Part shown: one piece after another, positions 1 through 8,174 of the stretch
Numbering within the stretch: the first letter of the stretch is position 1
Layout: each line of letters starts with the position of its first letter
DNA from: Streptomyces minutiscleroticus
GTDB lineage: Bacteria > Actinomycetota > Actinomycetes > Streptomycetales > Streptomycetaceae
DNA: 64,000 bases
NCBI RefSeq assembly: GCF_014650875.1
Contig: NZ_BMVU01000001.1
Span: 682,001 to 746,000, forward strand
Reading direction: 5' to 3'
Notes under the pieces: model-generated
Seen by the model: only the letters and a program-made list of their open reading frames with translations
Told to the model about the DNA's origin: nothing
The model's database searches: none
Position numbers and translations under genes: made by a program

Positions 1-610
1 CGGCGAGGCCGGCGCCGTAGGTCTTCTTGTCGTCGATGACGAAGACCTTCTTCTTCTTGGCGTCGTTGTAGACGTACTGGGCGGCGAACGGGCCCTGGAT
101 GGCGTCCGTGGTCGCGGTGCGGAAGTACGCCTTGTAGGGGCGGACCTTCTTGGTCTGCCAGTCGGCGCCCTGGGTGAGGCCGGGGCCGGTGTTGGCGGGG
201 GAGACCTGGACGAGCTTGGCGTCGTCGAGGACCTTCTGCATGGACTCGCCGACGGAGGAGTTCAGGGGGCCGACGACGCCGAGGACCTCGTCCTTGGAGA
301 CGAAGGTGCTGGCGTTCTGCTGGCCCGAGGAGGGCTGCGCCTGGTCGTCGAGGGCCTCGACCTTGAAGGTGACGCCCTCGACGTACTTGTCCTTGTTGGC
401 CGTCTTGGCGGCGAGGTCGACGGAGTTCTTGATGCCGAGGCCGAGGGCGGACAGGTCGCCGGTCAGCGGGGCGTCGACGCCGATGACGACGGTGGTGCCG
501 CCGCCGGAGGAGTCGCCGCTGCCGCCCTCGTCGCGCGAGCCGCAGGCGGTGAGGGTAAGTGCTCCCGCCGCCAGCGCGGCGGTGATGGCGATGAGCGAAC
601 GTTGACGCAC
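1..610 (-). CDS. Branched-chain amino-acid ABC transporter substrate-binding lipoprotein (3' end off window)
   Basis: Periplasmic-binding-protein-type lipoprotein expected to deliver leucine/isoleucine/valine or related compounds to a LivHMGF importer. The frame starts at GTG 608-610 (AAAGGA lies 8 nt upstream) and stays open to the window edge, so 203 residues of a roughly 400-residue protein are visible. The N-terminus is a type II signal peptide: basic start, hydrophobic stretch, then the lipobox LTAC with Cys23 as lipidated residue. A Ser/Gly-rich linker follows, then the fold's opening strand (VVIGVDAPLTGDLSALG) and the GVVGPLNSSVGESMQ segment that lines the ligand pocket in LivJ/LivK proteins. 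The partner permease and ATPase genes would lie beyond the edge. Ligand is inferred from family only. Confidence 0.9.
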   Translation of the reverse strand, partial: MRQRSLIAITAALAAGALTLTACGSRDEGGSGDSSGGGTTVVIGVDAPLTGDLSALGLGIKNSVDLAAKTANKDKYVEGVTFKVEALDDQAQPSSGQQNASTFVSKDEVLGVVGPLNSSVGESMQKVLDDAKLVQVSPANTGPGLTQGADWQTKKVRPYKAYFRTATTDAIQGPFAAQYVYNDAKKKKVFVIDDKKTYGAGLA

Positions 611-901
611 GATCAGTCCTTTCCCTGGCGCGGCCCGTCCTGATGGAAGGGTCCGAGTCGAGCGCTGGGCCGAAATCATTCGAATCCGATGGCGCGGTGA
701 CTGGCCGTGACTCTAAGCGGGTGTGGGGAACGTGGAGGAGAGTCTGACAGAGGCTGTGACGCTCTTGTTATGACACGACGTAATGCAGAGCGGTACCCGC
801 TGGGCGGAAGAGAGGAATTCCGGTTGATTCGCCCGGTCCGCATAGTGAGAATCCGCAGGACAGCCGCTTCTGATTCCAGCAGCGTTCTTTAGTTTTGGTG
901 A
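611..901. other. Intergenic region upstream of the binding-protein gene
   Basis: This 291-nt stretch is clearly less GC-rich than its surroundings (for example the Ttgttatgacac stretch near 763). It must hold the promoter of the minus-strand binding-protein gene and the end of the minus-strand gene at 902-1513. I see no convincing -35/-10 pair and no strong hairpin. A 61-codon open frame at 707-892 on the plus strand has no family resemblance or ribosome-binding site and is not called. Confidence 0.4.
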
Positions 902-1513
902 TTACCTTGCCGGGTGGGCGCAGATGCTCCGCAGGGCCCGTGAGACGTCCTGCGCGTAGCGCTCGCCCAGGATGAAACTGTGGTTCTCCATTGCGTCCGT
1001 ATTACGCAGAGTTACGTCCAGGAAAGGCAGTCCGGCATTCCCAGGCACCTGAGAGCAATCCAGGACATGCATGGTGATCGCGATCCTGCGGGCGGGTCCG
1101 GTCCCGGCCGGGAAAGGCGTCCGGGGTGTCGAACTCAGGGAAATGGCGTCGTAGGGCTGGGAAATCCCGGCCACCGTGACGGGCGGTCCCGATTTCGTTG
1201 TAAGGAGCACCGAAAAGGAGAAATCGCTGGTGGAAGCGGATGGAGGAGGTAATTCCGCTTTCTCGTACGTGATCCGCACGCGCTGCGACGGGGGCAGTTG
1301 CGAGGGCTGCGGGGCCCGCTCGCGGGCGGCGTACAGGCAGCCGCCGCCCACCAGGAGCGCGGTCGCCGCCGCTCCGGCGAGCACCGCGCGGCGGTGCCGT
1401 GCGAGGGATTCCGCCAGGCGTCCGCGCGCGGATCCGGGCACGGGCGGTGAGCTTCGCCCCGCGTCCCGCGCGAGCGTGCTCCCCTCCGGCTCGACCGGGC
1501 CGACGCCGCTCAC
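902..1513 (-). CDS. Hypothetical membrane-anchored exported protein
   Basis: A 203-residue protein that I cannot assign to a named family. It starts at GTG 1511-1513, which overlaps the TGA of the upstream lipoprotein gene (GTGA), so the two are translationally coupled. Residues 1-40 are basic and proline-rich; a single hydrophobic segment (about 43-62, AVLAGAAATALLVGGGCLYAA) acts as signal anchor or signal peptide. The remainder is a soluble extracellular domain with two cysteines (DCSQVPGN and SICAHPAR) that could form a disulfide. The 3' third uses noticeably more A/T codons than neighbouring genes. Coupled expression with the lipoprotein suggests the two act together at the cell surface; that is inference. 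Confidence 0.65.
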   Translation of the reverse strand: MSGVGPVEPEGSTLARDAGRSSPPVPGSARGRLAESLARHRRAVLAGAAATALLVGGGCLYAARERAPQPSQLPPSQRVRITYEKAELPPPSASTSDFSFSVLLTTKSGPPVTVAGISQPYDAISLSSTPRTPFPAGTGPARRIAITMHVLDCSQVPGNAGLPFLDVTLRNTDAMENHSFILGERYAQDVSRALRSICAHPAR

Positions 1514-1953
1514 TGCCAGGGGCCTTCGCCCGGTCCGCCGTCGCGGTACCAGGCATCGCAGCCCCGCCGCGCCTCGCGGTCGACCAGCCGCTGTGCCGCC
1601 TCGCGGCCGTCGCGCTCCCGCACCGGCCGGGCCGCGTCCACGACGGCCCTGAGGATCTCGTACTGCCCGTTCGACAGGCCCATCGACTGGTAGTCGCCGT
1701 AGGTGTCGCCGTCCAGCGCCTCGCGCGACCAGTACGCCACGACCCGTGCGCACAGGTCCTGCGGGGGCGTGGCGGACGGGGACGGCGGCGCGCCGGACGC
1801 GGCGCGCCCGGCGCGGGGGCCCGGGGCGTCCGTCGCTCTCCCGCCCGGCGCGTCGGCCGCGCCGCAGCCGGCGACCAGGCCGCCGGTCAGGAGCGCCGCC
1901 CCGAGCCGCCGCCCGAGCGCCGCCCCCGGCCGGGAGGCTCCTGCTGTCGTCAT
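1510..1953 (-). CDS. Small hypothetical lipoprotein
   Basis: A 147-residue protein with a lipoprotein signal peptide: twin arginine-containing N-terminus, hydrophobic stretch and lipobox LVAGC near residue 30. A low-complexity Pro/Ala/Gly segment (about 31-65) precedes a compact domain (about 66-147) containing CARVVAYWSREALDGDTYGDYQ and RRGCDAWYRDG, so two cysteines may pair. It is first in a two-gene operon with the overlapping exported protein downstream. No function is recognised. The start ATG at 1951-1953 gives the only frame with a signal peptide. Confidence 0.65.
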   Translation of the reverse strand: MTTAGASRPGAALGRRLGAALLTGGLVAGCGAADAPGGRATDAPGPRAGRAASGAPPSPSATPPQDLCARVVAYWSREALDGDTYGDYQSMGLSNGQYEILRAVVDAARPVRERDGREAAQRLVDREARRGCDAWYRDGGPGEGPWQ

Positions 1954-2077
1954 GTCTCGACGCTAAGGCGCCGCAGGCCCGGGAACAACGGGCCGGAGGG
2001 CGCGGGCACCCAGCGCAGGAGCCGGGCGTACGGACCGCCGCGTCCCCCGGGTTGCAGCCCGCCGCGTCTTCCGGGGT

Positions 2078-2557
2078 TCAGCCGGCCGCGCGGGCCCCGT
2101 CGGAGCCGGCGTCGCGCAGCATGCAGGTCAGCCGGGCGGTGCAGACCCGCTTGCCGTCCTCGCCGGTGATGACGATCTCGTACGTCGCCGTCGAGCGCCC
2201 GCGGTGCACGGGCGTGGCCACCCCGGTCACCAGACCGGAGCGCGCCGCCCGGTGGTGCGTGCAGTTGAGGTCGACGCCCACGGCGAGCTTGGAGCTGCCG
2301 CCGTGCAGCATGGCGCCGACCGAGCCGAGGGTCTCGGCGAGCACGGCGGAGGCGCCGCCGTGCAGCAGCCCGTACGGCTGGGTGTTGCCCTCGACCGGCA
2401 TGGTGCCGACGACGCGGTCCGCGGACGCCTCGACGATCTGCACGCCCATGCGGGTGCCGAGGTGGCCGGCGGAGAAGAGGGCCACCAGGTCGACGCCGAG
2501 CGCCGCGTACTCGTCGATGACCTCCTGCGGGAACTTCACGGTGTGCTGCTCGCCCAT
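2078..2557 (-). CDS. PaaI/hotdog-fold thioesterase
   Basis: A 159-residue hotdog-fold acyl-CoA thioesterase of the PaaI/YbaW class, which hydrolyses aryl- or acyl-CoA thioesters in the cytoplasm. The family signature is present: NTQPYGLLHGGASAVLAETLGS, the helix bearing the catalytic acid, followed by the beta strands KLAVGVDLNCTHHRAARSG and GRSTATYEIVITGEDGKRVCTARLTC. Length fits a single-domain enzyme that works as a tetramer. The start ATG 2555-2557 follows 74 bp after the stop of the molybdopterin oxidoreductase gene on the same strand, and a perfect TetR-type dyad lies in that gap, so it may have its own regulated promoter. Substrate cannot be read from sequence. Confidence 0.85.
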   Translation of the reverse strand: MGEQHTVKFPQEVIDEYAALGVDLVALFSAGHLGTRMGVQIVEASADRVVGTMPVEGNTQPYGLLHGGASAVLAETLGSVGAMLHGGSSKLAVGVDLNCTHHRAARSGLVTGVATPVHRGRSTATYEIVITGEDGKRVCTARLTCMLRDAGSDGARAAG

Positions 2558-2616
2558 GGGCACCGGCTCCGTTTCGTCGTGGATCGCGTCTCGTCGTGGA
2601 CCGATCGGCTTCCGGT

Positions 2617-2638
2617 CGACTGAGCGAACGCTCAGTCG
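2617..2638. promoter_or_regulatory. Candidate TetR-family operator
   Basis: CGACTGAGCG-AA-CGCTCAGTCG is a perfect 10+2+10 dyad. GAGCGNNCGCTC-like palindromes are typical binding sites of TetR-family repressors. It overlaps the last codons and stop of the molybdopterin oxidoreductase gene and lies 60 nt upstream of the thioesterase start, a good place to control the latter. No tetR gene is in the window, so the regulator would be encoded elsewhere. As a hairpin it could alternatively end transcription of the upstream gene. Confidence 0.55.
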
Positions 2639-4911
2639 GTGGCCGATTGTTCCAGACGCACCACGACGGACTTGCTGGCCGGGGTGTTGCTGGTGTCTGC
2701 GGTGGCGCCCAGCGGCACCAGGACGTTGGTCTCCGGGTAGTAGGCGGCCGCGCAGCCCCGGGCGGTGGGGTAGTGCACGACGCGGAAGCCGGGCGCGCGC
2801 CGCTCCACGCCGTCCGTCCACTCGCTCACCAGGTCCACGTACGAGCCGTCGGCGACCTTCAGCTCCCGCGCGTCCTCGGGGTTGACCAGCACCACCCGGC
2901 GGCCGTTCCTGATCCCGCGGTAGCGGTCGTCCAGGCCGTAGACCGTGGTGTTGTACTGGTCGTGCGAGCGCAGGGTCTGCAGCAGCAGCCGGCCCTCGGG
3001 CACCTCCGGGTACTCCACCGGGGCGGCGGTGAAGTTGGCCTTCCCGGTGGCGGTGGGGAAGCGGCGCTCGTCGCGCGGGGCGTGGGGGAGCGCGAAGCCG
3101 CCGGGGCGGGCCACGCGCGCGTTGAAGTCCTCGAAGCCGGGCACCACGCGCGCGATGCGGTCGCGGATCGCCGCGTAGTCCTTCTCGAACTCCTCCCAGG
3201 GCACCGTGCTGCCCTCGCCCAGCACCCGGCGGGCCAGCCGGCAGACGATGGCGGGCTCCGACAGCAGGTGCTCGCTCGCGGGCTCCAGGCGGCCGCGCGA
3301 GGCGTGCACCATGCCCATGGAGTCCTCGACGGTGACGACCTGCTCGCCGCTGCCCTGCAGGTCGCGCTCGGTGCGGCCGAGGGTGGGCAGGATCAGGGCG
3401 CGGGCGCCGGTGACGACGTGCGAGCGGTTGAGCTTGGTGGAGACGTGGACGGTCAGCCGGGCCCGGCGCATCGCGGCCTCGGTGACGGCGGTGTCGGGGG
3501 AGGCGGAGACGAAGTTGCCGCCCATGGCGAAGAAGACCTTCGCCCGGCCGTCGCGCAGGGCCTCGATGGCCCGGACGACGTCGAGACCGTGCTCCCGGGG
3601 CGGTGCGAAGCCGAACTCCTTCTCCAGGGCGTCCAGGAAGGCGGGCGCGGGCCGCTCGAAGATGCCCATCGTGCGGTCGCCCTGCACGTTGGAGTGGCCG
3701 CGCACCGGGCACACGCCGGCACCGGGGCGGCCGACGTTGCCGCGCAGGAGCAGGAAGTTGACCACCTCGCGGATGGTCGGCACGGAGTGCTTGTGCTGGG
3801 TCAGGCCCATCGCCCAGCACACGATGGTGCGCTTCGAGGCGAGCACCATCTCCAGCGCCTTCTCGATCTCCGCGCGGGTCAGGCCGGTGGCGGCGAGCGT
3901 CTCGTCCCAGTCGGCGGCGCGGGCGGCCGCGGCGAACTCCTCGTAGCCGTGCGTGTGCTCGCGCACGAACTCCTCGTCGACGGCGCCCTCGGTCTCTAGG
4001 ACCAGCTTGTTGAGCAGCCGGAAGAGGGCCTGGTCGCCGCCGATGCGGATCTGCAGGAACAGGTCGGTCAGGGCGGCGCCCCTGACGAGGCCCCGGGGTG
4101 TCTGCGGGTTCTTGAAGCGCTCCAGGCCCGCCTCGGGCAGCGGGTTGACGCTGATGATCCTCGCGCCGTTCGCCTTGGCCTTCTCCAGGGCCGACAGCAT
4201 GCGCGGGTGGTTCGTGCCCGGGTTCTGCCCGGCCACGACGATCAGGTCCGCCTTGTACAGGTCCTCCAGCAGGACGCTGCCCTTGCCGACGCCGAGGGTC
4301 TCGGTGAGCGCGGAACCGGAGGACTCGTGGCACATGTTGGAGCAGTCCGGCAGGTTGTTCGTGCCGAACTCGCGGGCGAACAGCTGGTAGAGGAACGCGG
4401 CCTCGTTGCTCGTGCGGCCCGAGGTGTAGAACAGCGCCTCGTCGGGGGAGGCCAGGGCGTCCAGCTCCTCGGCGACGATGTCGAAGGCGCGCTCCCAGGA
4501 CACCGGCTCGTAGCGGTCGGCGCCCTCCGCCAGGTACATGGGGTGGGTGAGCCGGCCCTGCTGGCCCAGCCAGTAGCCGCTGCGGTGCGCGAGGTCGGCG
4601 ACGGGGTGCGCGGCGAAGAAGTCCGGGGTGACCCGGCGCAGCGTGGCCTCCTCGGCGACCGCCTTCGCGCCGTTCTCGCAGAACTCGGCCGCGTGCCGCC
4701 GCTCGCCCTCCGGCCAGGCGCAGCCGGGGCAGTCGAAGCCGTTCTTCTGGTTGACGCGCAGCAGGGTCAGCGCGGTGCGCCGCACGCCCATCTGCTCCCG
4801 GGCCATGGCGAGGCTGTGCCTGACGGCGGGGAGGCCGGCGGCCGCGTGCTGCGGTCCGGAGACCTGCGGCGCGTCCTGGACGGGATCGCCCTGTGGCGGC
4901 TTGCTGACCAT
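2632..4911 (-). CDS. FdhF/YdeP-family molybdopterin oxidoreductase
   Basis: A 759-residue bis-MGD oxidoreductase of the formate-dehydrogenase-alpha-like YdeP family, presumed cytoplasmic. An N-terminal cysteine motif (CPGCAWPEGERRHAAEFC, about residues 65-82) could bind a small Fe-S cluster, although it is shorter than the CxxCxxxC of true FdhF. The molybdopterin domain contains LFYTSGRTSNEAAF and DCSNMCHESSGSAL, where formate dehydrogenases carry the Sec or Cys ligand, then LIVVAGQNPGTNHPRML and VRGHSNVQGDRTMG. The C-terminal beta-barrel cap has QYNTTVYGLDDRYRGI. ATG 4909-4911 has GAGGGAG 6 nt upstream. It needs FdhD-type maturation, but no fdhD is visible. Formate as substrate is not established for this family. 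Confidence 0.85.
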   Translation of the reverse strand: MVSKPPQGDPVQDAPQVSGPQHAAAGLPAVRHSLAMAREQMGVRRTALTLLRVNQKNGFDCPGCAWPEGERRHAAEFCENGAKAVAEEATLRRVTPDFFAAHPVADLAHRSGYWLGQQGRLTHPMYLAEGADRYEPVSWERAFDIVAEELDALASPDEALFYTSGRTSNEAAFLYQLFAREFGTNNLPDCSNMCHESSGSALTETLGVGKGSVLLEDLYKADLIVVAGQNPGTNHPRMLSALEKAKANGARIISVNPLPEAGLERFKNPQTPRGLVRGAALTDLFLQIRIGGDQALFRLLNKLVLETEGAVDEEFVREHTHGYEEFAAAARAADWDETLAATGLTRAEIEKALEMVLASKRTIVCWAMGLTQHKHSVPTIREVVNFLLLRGNVGRPGAGVCPVRGHSNVQGDRTMGIFERPAPAFLDALEKEFGFAPPREHGLDVVRAIEALRDGRAKVFFAMGGNFVSASPDTAVTEAAMRRARLTVHVSTKLNRSHVVTGARALILPTLGRTERDLQGSGEQVVTVEDSMGMVHASRGRLEPASEHLLSEPAIVCRLARRVLGEGSTVPWEEFEKDYAAIRDRIARVVPGFEDFNARVARPGGFALPHAPRDERRFPTATGKANFTAAPVEYPEVPEGRLLLQTLRSHDQYNTTVYGLDDRYRGIRNGRRVVLVNPEDARELKVADGSYVDLVSEWTDGVERRAPGFRVVHYPTARGCAAAYYPETNVLVPLGATADTSNTPASKSVVVRLEQSATD

Positions 4912-5039
4912 CGCTGCTCCCTCTCGGGCCGTCGGGTGCACCTGTGCCGGGTCTGCCGGGCGCACATGGTGGGACAGTCCTCCGATCCTCCCACGCGCCG
5001 GTGACACCGGGGCCGCCGGGCAGAGCGGCGCGAGCCCCG

Positions 5040-5062
5040 TTGTCGGTGCGGCGTGGCAGGAT
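5040..5062 (+). promoter_or_regulatory. Candidate DNA-damage (RecA-NDp/PafBC-type) promoter of polA
   Basis: TTGTCGGTG (5040-5048), 8-nt spacer, CAGGAT (5057-5062). This fits the actinobacterial RecA-independent damage promoter TTGTCRGTG-N8-TAnnnT except for C in place of the first T of the -10 hexamer. The hexamer ends 7 nt before the GTG start at 5070, so transcription should begin at or next to the start codon, giving a leaderless mRNA. The uvrB and alkyltransferase genes in this window show the same spacing. Confidence 0.65.
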
Positions 5063-5069
5063 CGGGGGC

Positions 5070-7796
5070 GTGGCACAGACAGCATCGAAGAAGACCGAGA
5101 AGACCGCAGGCGGCGACCGGCCCCGGCTGATGCTCATGGACGGGCATTCGCTGGCCTACCGCGCGTTCTTCGCGCTGCCCGCGGAGAACTTCACGACGGC
5201 GACCGGCCAGCCGACGAACGCCATCTATGGTTTCGCGTCGATGCTGGCGAACACGCTGCGCGACGAGGCTCCCACGCACTTCGCGGTGGCGTTCGACGTC
5301 TCCCGCAAGACGTGGCGCTCGCAGGAGTTCGCCGAGTACAAGGCGAACCGCTCCAAGACCCCCGACGAGTTCCGCGGGCAGGTGGAGCTGATCGGCGAGC
5401 TGCTCGACGCGATGCACGTGCAGCGGTTCGCCGTCGAGGGCTTCGAGGCCGACGACATCATCGCCACGCTCGCCACGCAGGCCGAGGCCGAGGGCTTCGA
5501 GGTGCTGATCGTCACCGGCGACCGCGACTCCTTCCAGCTGGTCACCGAGAACACCACCGTGCTGTACCCGACCAAGGGCGTCTCCGAGCTGACCCGGTAC
5601 ACGCCGGAGAAGGTCGTCGAGAAGTACGGCCTGACGCCCGCCCAGTACCCCGACTTCGCGGCGCTGCGCGGCGACCCGTCCGACAACCTGCCCGGCATCC
5701 CCGGCGTCGGCGAGAAGACCGCCGCGAAGTGGATCAACCAGTTCGGGTCGTTCGCCGAGCTGGTCGAGCGCGCCGACGAGGTCAAGGGCAAGGCCGGGCA
5801 GAACTTCCGCGACCACCTGGAGTCGGTGAAGCTCAACCGCCGCCTCACGGAGATGGTGCGCGACGTCGAGCTGCCCAAGGCGGTGACCGACCTGGAGCGC
5901 GTCGCCTACGACCGCAAGAGCCTGGCGATGATCCTGGACACCCTGGAGATCCGCAATCCGTCGCTGCGCGAGCGGCTGCTCGCCGTCGACCCGGGCGCCG
6001 AGGAGGCGGACACCGTCCCCGTCGCCGCCGACGGGGTGGAGATCGACGGCGCGGTGCTCGGCACGGGCGGGCTGGCGCCGTGGCTCGACGGGCGCGGGGA
6101 CGCCGTCCTCGGGCTGAGCACGGTCGACTCCTGGGCGCTCGGCACGGGTTCGGTGGCCGAGGTGGCGCTCGCCGCGGCCGACGGCTCCGCCGCCTGGTTC
6201 GACCCGGCGGAGCTGGACGAGGCGGACGAGAACGCGTTCGCGCGGTGGCTCGCCGACCCCGGGCGGCCCAAGGTGCTGCACAACGCCAAGGGCGTGATGC
6301 GGGTCTTCGCCGAGCACGGCTGGGAGGTGGCGGGCGTGTCCATGGACACCGCGCTCGCCGCGTACCTGGTCAAGCCGGGCCGCCGCTCCTTCGACCTGGA
6401 CGCGCTGTCCCTGGAGTACCTCGGCCGCGAGCTGGCGCCCCCGGCGGCCGCCGACGGGCAGCTGGCGTTCGGCACCGACGACGGCGCCGCGGCCGAGGCC
6501 CTCATGGTGCAGGCCCGCGCCGTGCTCGACCTGGGCGAGGCGTTCGGGACCCGGCTGCGCGAGGTCGGCGCCGCGGACCTGCTGTGCGACGTGGAGCTGC
6601 CCACGTCCGTGCTGCTCGCCCGCCTGGAGCGGCACGGCATCGCCGCCGACCGGGCCCATCTGGAGGCCATGGAGCAGATGTTCGCGGGCGCCGTCCAGCA
6701 GGCCGTGAAGGAGGCGCACGCGGCGGCCGGGCACGAGTTCAACCTCGGCTCGCCCAAGCAGCTCCAGGAGGTCCTCTTCGGCGAGCTGGGCCTGCCGAGG
6801 ACCAAGAAGACCAAGACCGGCTACACGACGGACGCGGACGCCCTGGCCTGGCTCGCCGGCCAGACCGACAACGAACTGCCGGTGATCATGCTCCGCCACC
6901 GCGAGCAGGCCAAGCTGCGCGTCACGGTCGAGGGCCTGATCAAGTCGATCGCGGCGGACGGCCGCATCCACACCACCTTCAACCAGACGATCACCGCCAC
7001 CGGCCGGCTCTCCTCCACCGACCCGAACCTGCAGAACATCCCCGTCCGCACGGACGAGGGCCGCGCGATCCGCCGCGGCTTCGTCGTCGGCGACGGCTTC
7101 GAGTCGCTGATGACCGCCGACTACAGCCAGATCGAACTGCGCGTGATGGCGCACCTGTCGGAGGACGCCGGGCTCATCGAGGCGTTCACCTCCGGCGAGG
7201 ACCTGCACACCACGGTCGCCTCGCAGGTCTTCGGCGTGGAGCGGTCCGCGGTCGACGCCGAGATGCGCCGCAAGATCAAGGCCATGTCCTACGGGCTGGC
7301 GTACGGGCTGTCGGCCTTCGGCCTCTCGCAGCAGCTCAACATCGACGCGGGCGAGGCCCGCGCGCTGATGGAGACCTACTTCGAGCGGTTCGGCGGGGTG
7401 CGCGACTACCTGCACCGCGTGGTCGACGAGGCGCGCGCGACCGGGTACACGGAGACGCTGCTCGGCCGCCGCCGCTACCTGCCCGACCTCAACAGCGACA
7501 ACCGCCAGCGCCGCGAGACCGCCGAGCGCATGGCCCTGAACGCGCCGATCCAGGGCACCGCCGCGGACATCGTCAAGATCGCGATGCTGAACGTGGACCG
7601 CGCGCTGCGCGAGGCGGACCTCAAGTCGCGCATGCTGCTCCAGGTCCACGACGAGATCGTCCTGGAGGTCGCCCCCGGCGAGCACGAGGCCGCGGAGGAA
7701 CTGGTCCGCCGCGAGATGGCGAACGCGGTCCACCTGCGGGCCCCGCTGGACGTGTCGGTGGGCTACGGCACGGACTGGGAGTCGGCGGCGCACTAG
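5070..7796 (+). CDS. polA: DNA polymerase I
   Basis: A 908-residue family A polymerase for excision repair and Okazaki fragment processing. Residues 20-300 form the 5' nuclease: MLMDGHSLAYRAFF with metal ligand Asp24, TGDRDSFQL, and the helix-three-turn-helix GDPSDNLPGIPGVGEKTA near 200-217. The middle region (about 320-510) is a vestigial 3'-5' exonuclease that lacks the DxE metal ligands, as usual in actinobacteria. The polymerase domain carries motif A DYSQIELRVMAH (Asp684), the O-helix RRKIKAMSYGLAYG (Arg733, Lys737, Tyr741) and motif C QVHDEIVLE (Asp861). Tyr741 sits where E. coli has Phe762. The GTG start at 5070 is chosen because it follows a candidate damage promoter by 7 nt and there is no good Shine-Dalgarno. 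Its TAG stop lies inside the terminal repeat of the element at 7793-8002. Confidence 0.97.
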   Translation: MAQTASKKTEKTAGGDRPRLMLMDGHSLAYRAFFALPAENFTTATGQPTNAIYGFASMLANTLRDEAPTHFAVAFDVSRKTWRSQEFAEYKANRSKTPDEFRGQVELIGELLDAMHVQRFAVEGFEADDIIATLATQAEAEGFEVLIVTGDRDSFQLVTENTTVLYPTKGVSELTRYTPEKVVEKYGLTPAQYPDFAALRGDPSDNLPGIPGVGEKTAAKWINQFGSFAELVERADEVKGKAGQNFRDHLESVKLNRRLTEMVRDVELPKAVTDLERVAYDRKSLAMILDTLEIRNPSLRERLLAVDPGAEEADTVPVAADGVEIDGAVLGTGGLAPWLDGRGDAVLGLSTVDSWALGTGSVAEVALAAADGSAAWFDPAELDEADENAFARWLADPGRPKVLHNAKGVMRVFAEHGWEVAGVSMDTALAAYLVKPGRRSFDLDALSLEYLGRELAPPAAADGQLAFGTDDGAAAEALMVQARAVLDLGEAFGTRLREVGAADLLCDVELPTSVLLARLERHGIAADRAHLEAMEQMFAGAVQQAVKEAHAAAGHEFNLGSPKQLQEVLFGELGLPRTKKTKTGYTTDADALAWLAGQTDNELPVIMLRHREQAKLRVTVEGLIKSIAADGRIHTTFNQTITATGRLSSTDPNLQNIPVRTDEGRAIRRGFVVGDGFESLMTADYSQIELRVMAHLSEDAGLIEAFTSGEDLHTTVASQVFGVERSAVDAEMRRKIKAMSYGLAYGLSAFGLSQQLNIDAGEARALMETYFERFGGVRDYLHRVVDEARATGYTETLLGRRRYLPDLNSDNRQRRETAERMALNAPIQGTAADIVKIAMLNVDRALREADLKSRMLLQVHDEIVLEVAPGEHEAAEELVRREMANAVHLRAPLDVSVGYGTDWESAAH

Positions 7797-8002
7797 TGCC
7801 GTGACCGGAAGGGTTCACCGGCTCGCGACGCCCGGCACGGCACTCCCCCTGGCTCTTCGAGCAGGGGGGACCCCCACGCCGCGTTGTCGGAGCCATCCGG
7901 GTACGTCCAAGTACGAGGGCGGTCCTCCGCCTCGCGGCGCACCGCACCGGACGCCGCGAGCCCACGGCGGACCTTTCCGGCCACGGCCGGTCACGGCCCT
8001 AG
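7793..8002. mobile_element. MITE-like palindromic element flanked by CTAG
   Basis: A 210-bp non-coding unit bounded by imperfect terminal inverted repeats. Left end reads CTAGTGCCGTGACCGG (7793 on); right end reads, on the complement, CTAGGGCCGTGACCGG (ending 8002). Similarity continues inward for about 40 bp with gaps (GCTCGCG-CG-CCG on both sides). The interior holds a CCCCCT/AGGGGG hairpin at 7845-7868 and further short dyads. CTAG at both ends recalls the target preference of some IS5-group elements, so a non-autonomous derivative is plausible. The left CTAG supplies the polA stop codon. I have a general, unverified memory of similar units repeated in streptomycete genomes; no second copy is in this window. 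Confidence 0.6.
7845..7868 (+). terminator. Hairpin, probable polA terminator
   Basis: CCCCCT-g-GCTC, loop TTC, GAGC-AGGGGG: an 10-bp stem with one bulged G, starting 48 nt after the polA stop and lying within the MITE-like element. There is no T-tract, as is common for high-GC actinobacterial terminators. Confidence 0.5.
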
Positions 8003-8027
8003 GCAGGCCGCCCGCTCAGGGCGTCGG

Positions 8028-8066
8028 ACGGCCGCCCGGCCCCCTCCCGGGGCGCCGGGCGGCCGT
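8028..8066. terminator. Bidirectional hairpin terminator between polA and the DUF4184 gene
   Basis: Perfect 13-bp arms ACGGCCGCCCGGC (8028-8040) and GCCGGGCGGCCGT (8054-8066) with a 13-nt loop, followed by TTTCG on the plus strand. It separates convergent polA and the minus-strand gene ending at 8175, and can serve both. The rest of the gap up to 8174 shows nothing coding. Confidence 0.7.
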
Positions 8067-8174
8067 TTCGTACGGGGGCACGGGCTCGGTACGGGCTTCC
8101 CCGCGGGAGCCGTCCGTGTCCGGGCCGGTCAGGGGTCCGCGGCCGGCGGTCCCGGGCCGGGGCCGCGCCGGGCG

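Noticed and set aside
707-892. 61-codon plus-strand frame
   Set aside because: No ribosome-binding site, no recognisable family, and it overlaps the presumed promoter region of the binding-protein gene.
2078-5137. Very long frames antisense to polA, the oxidoreductase gene and other genes
   Set aside because: Shadow frames typical of high-GC DNA: Arg/Pro/Ala/Gly-rich, no domains, and fully overlapping genes with clear families.
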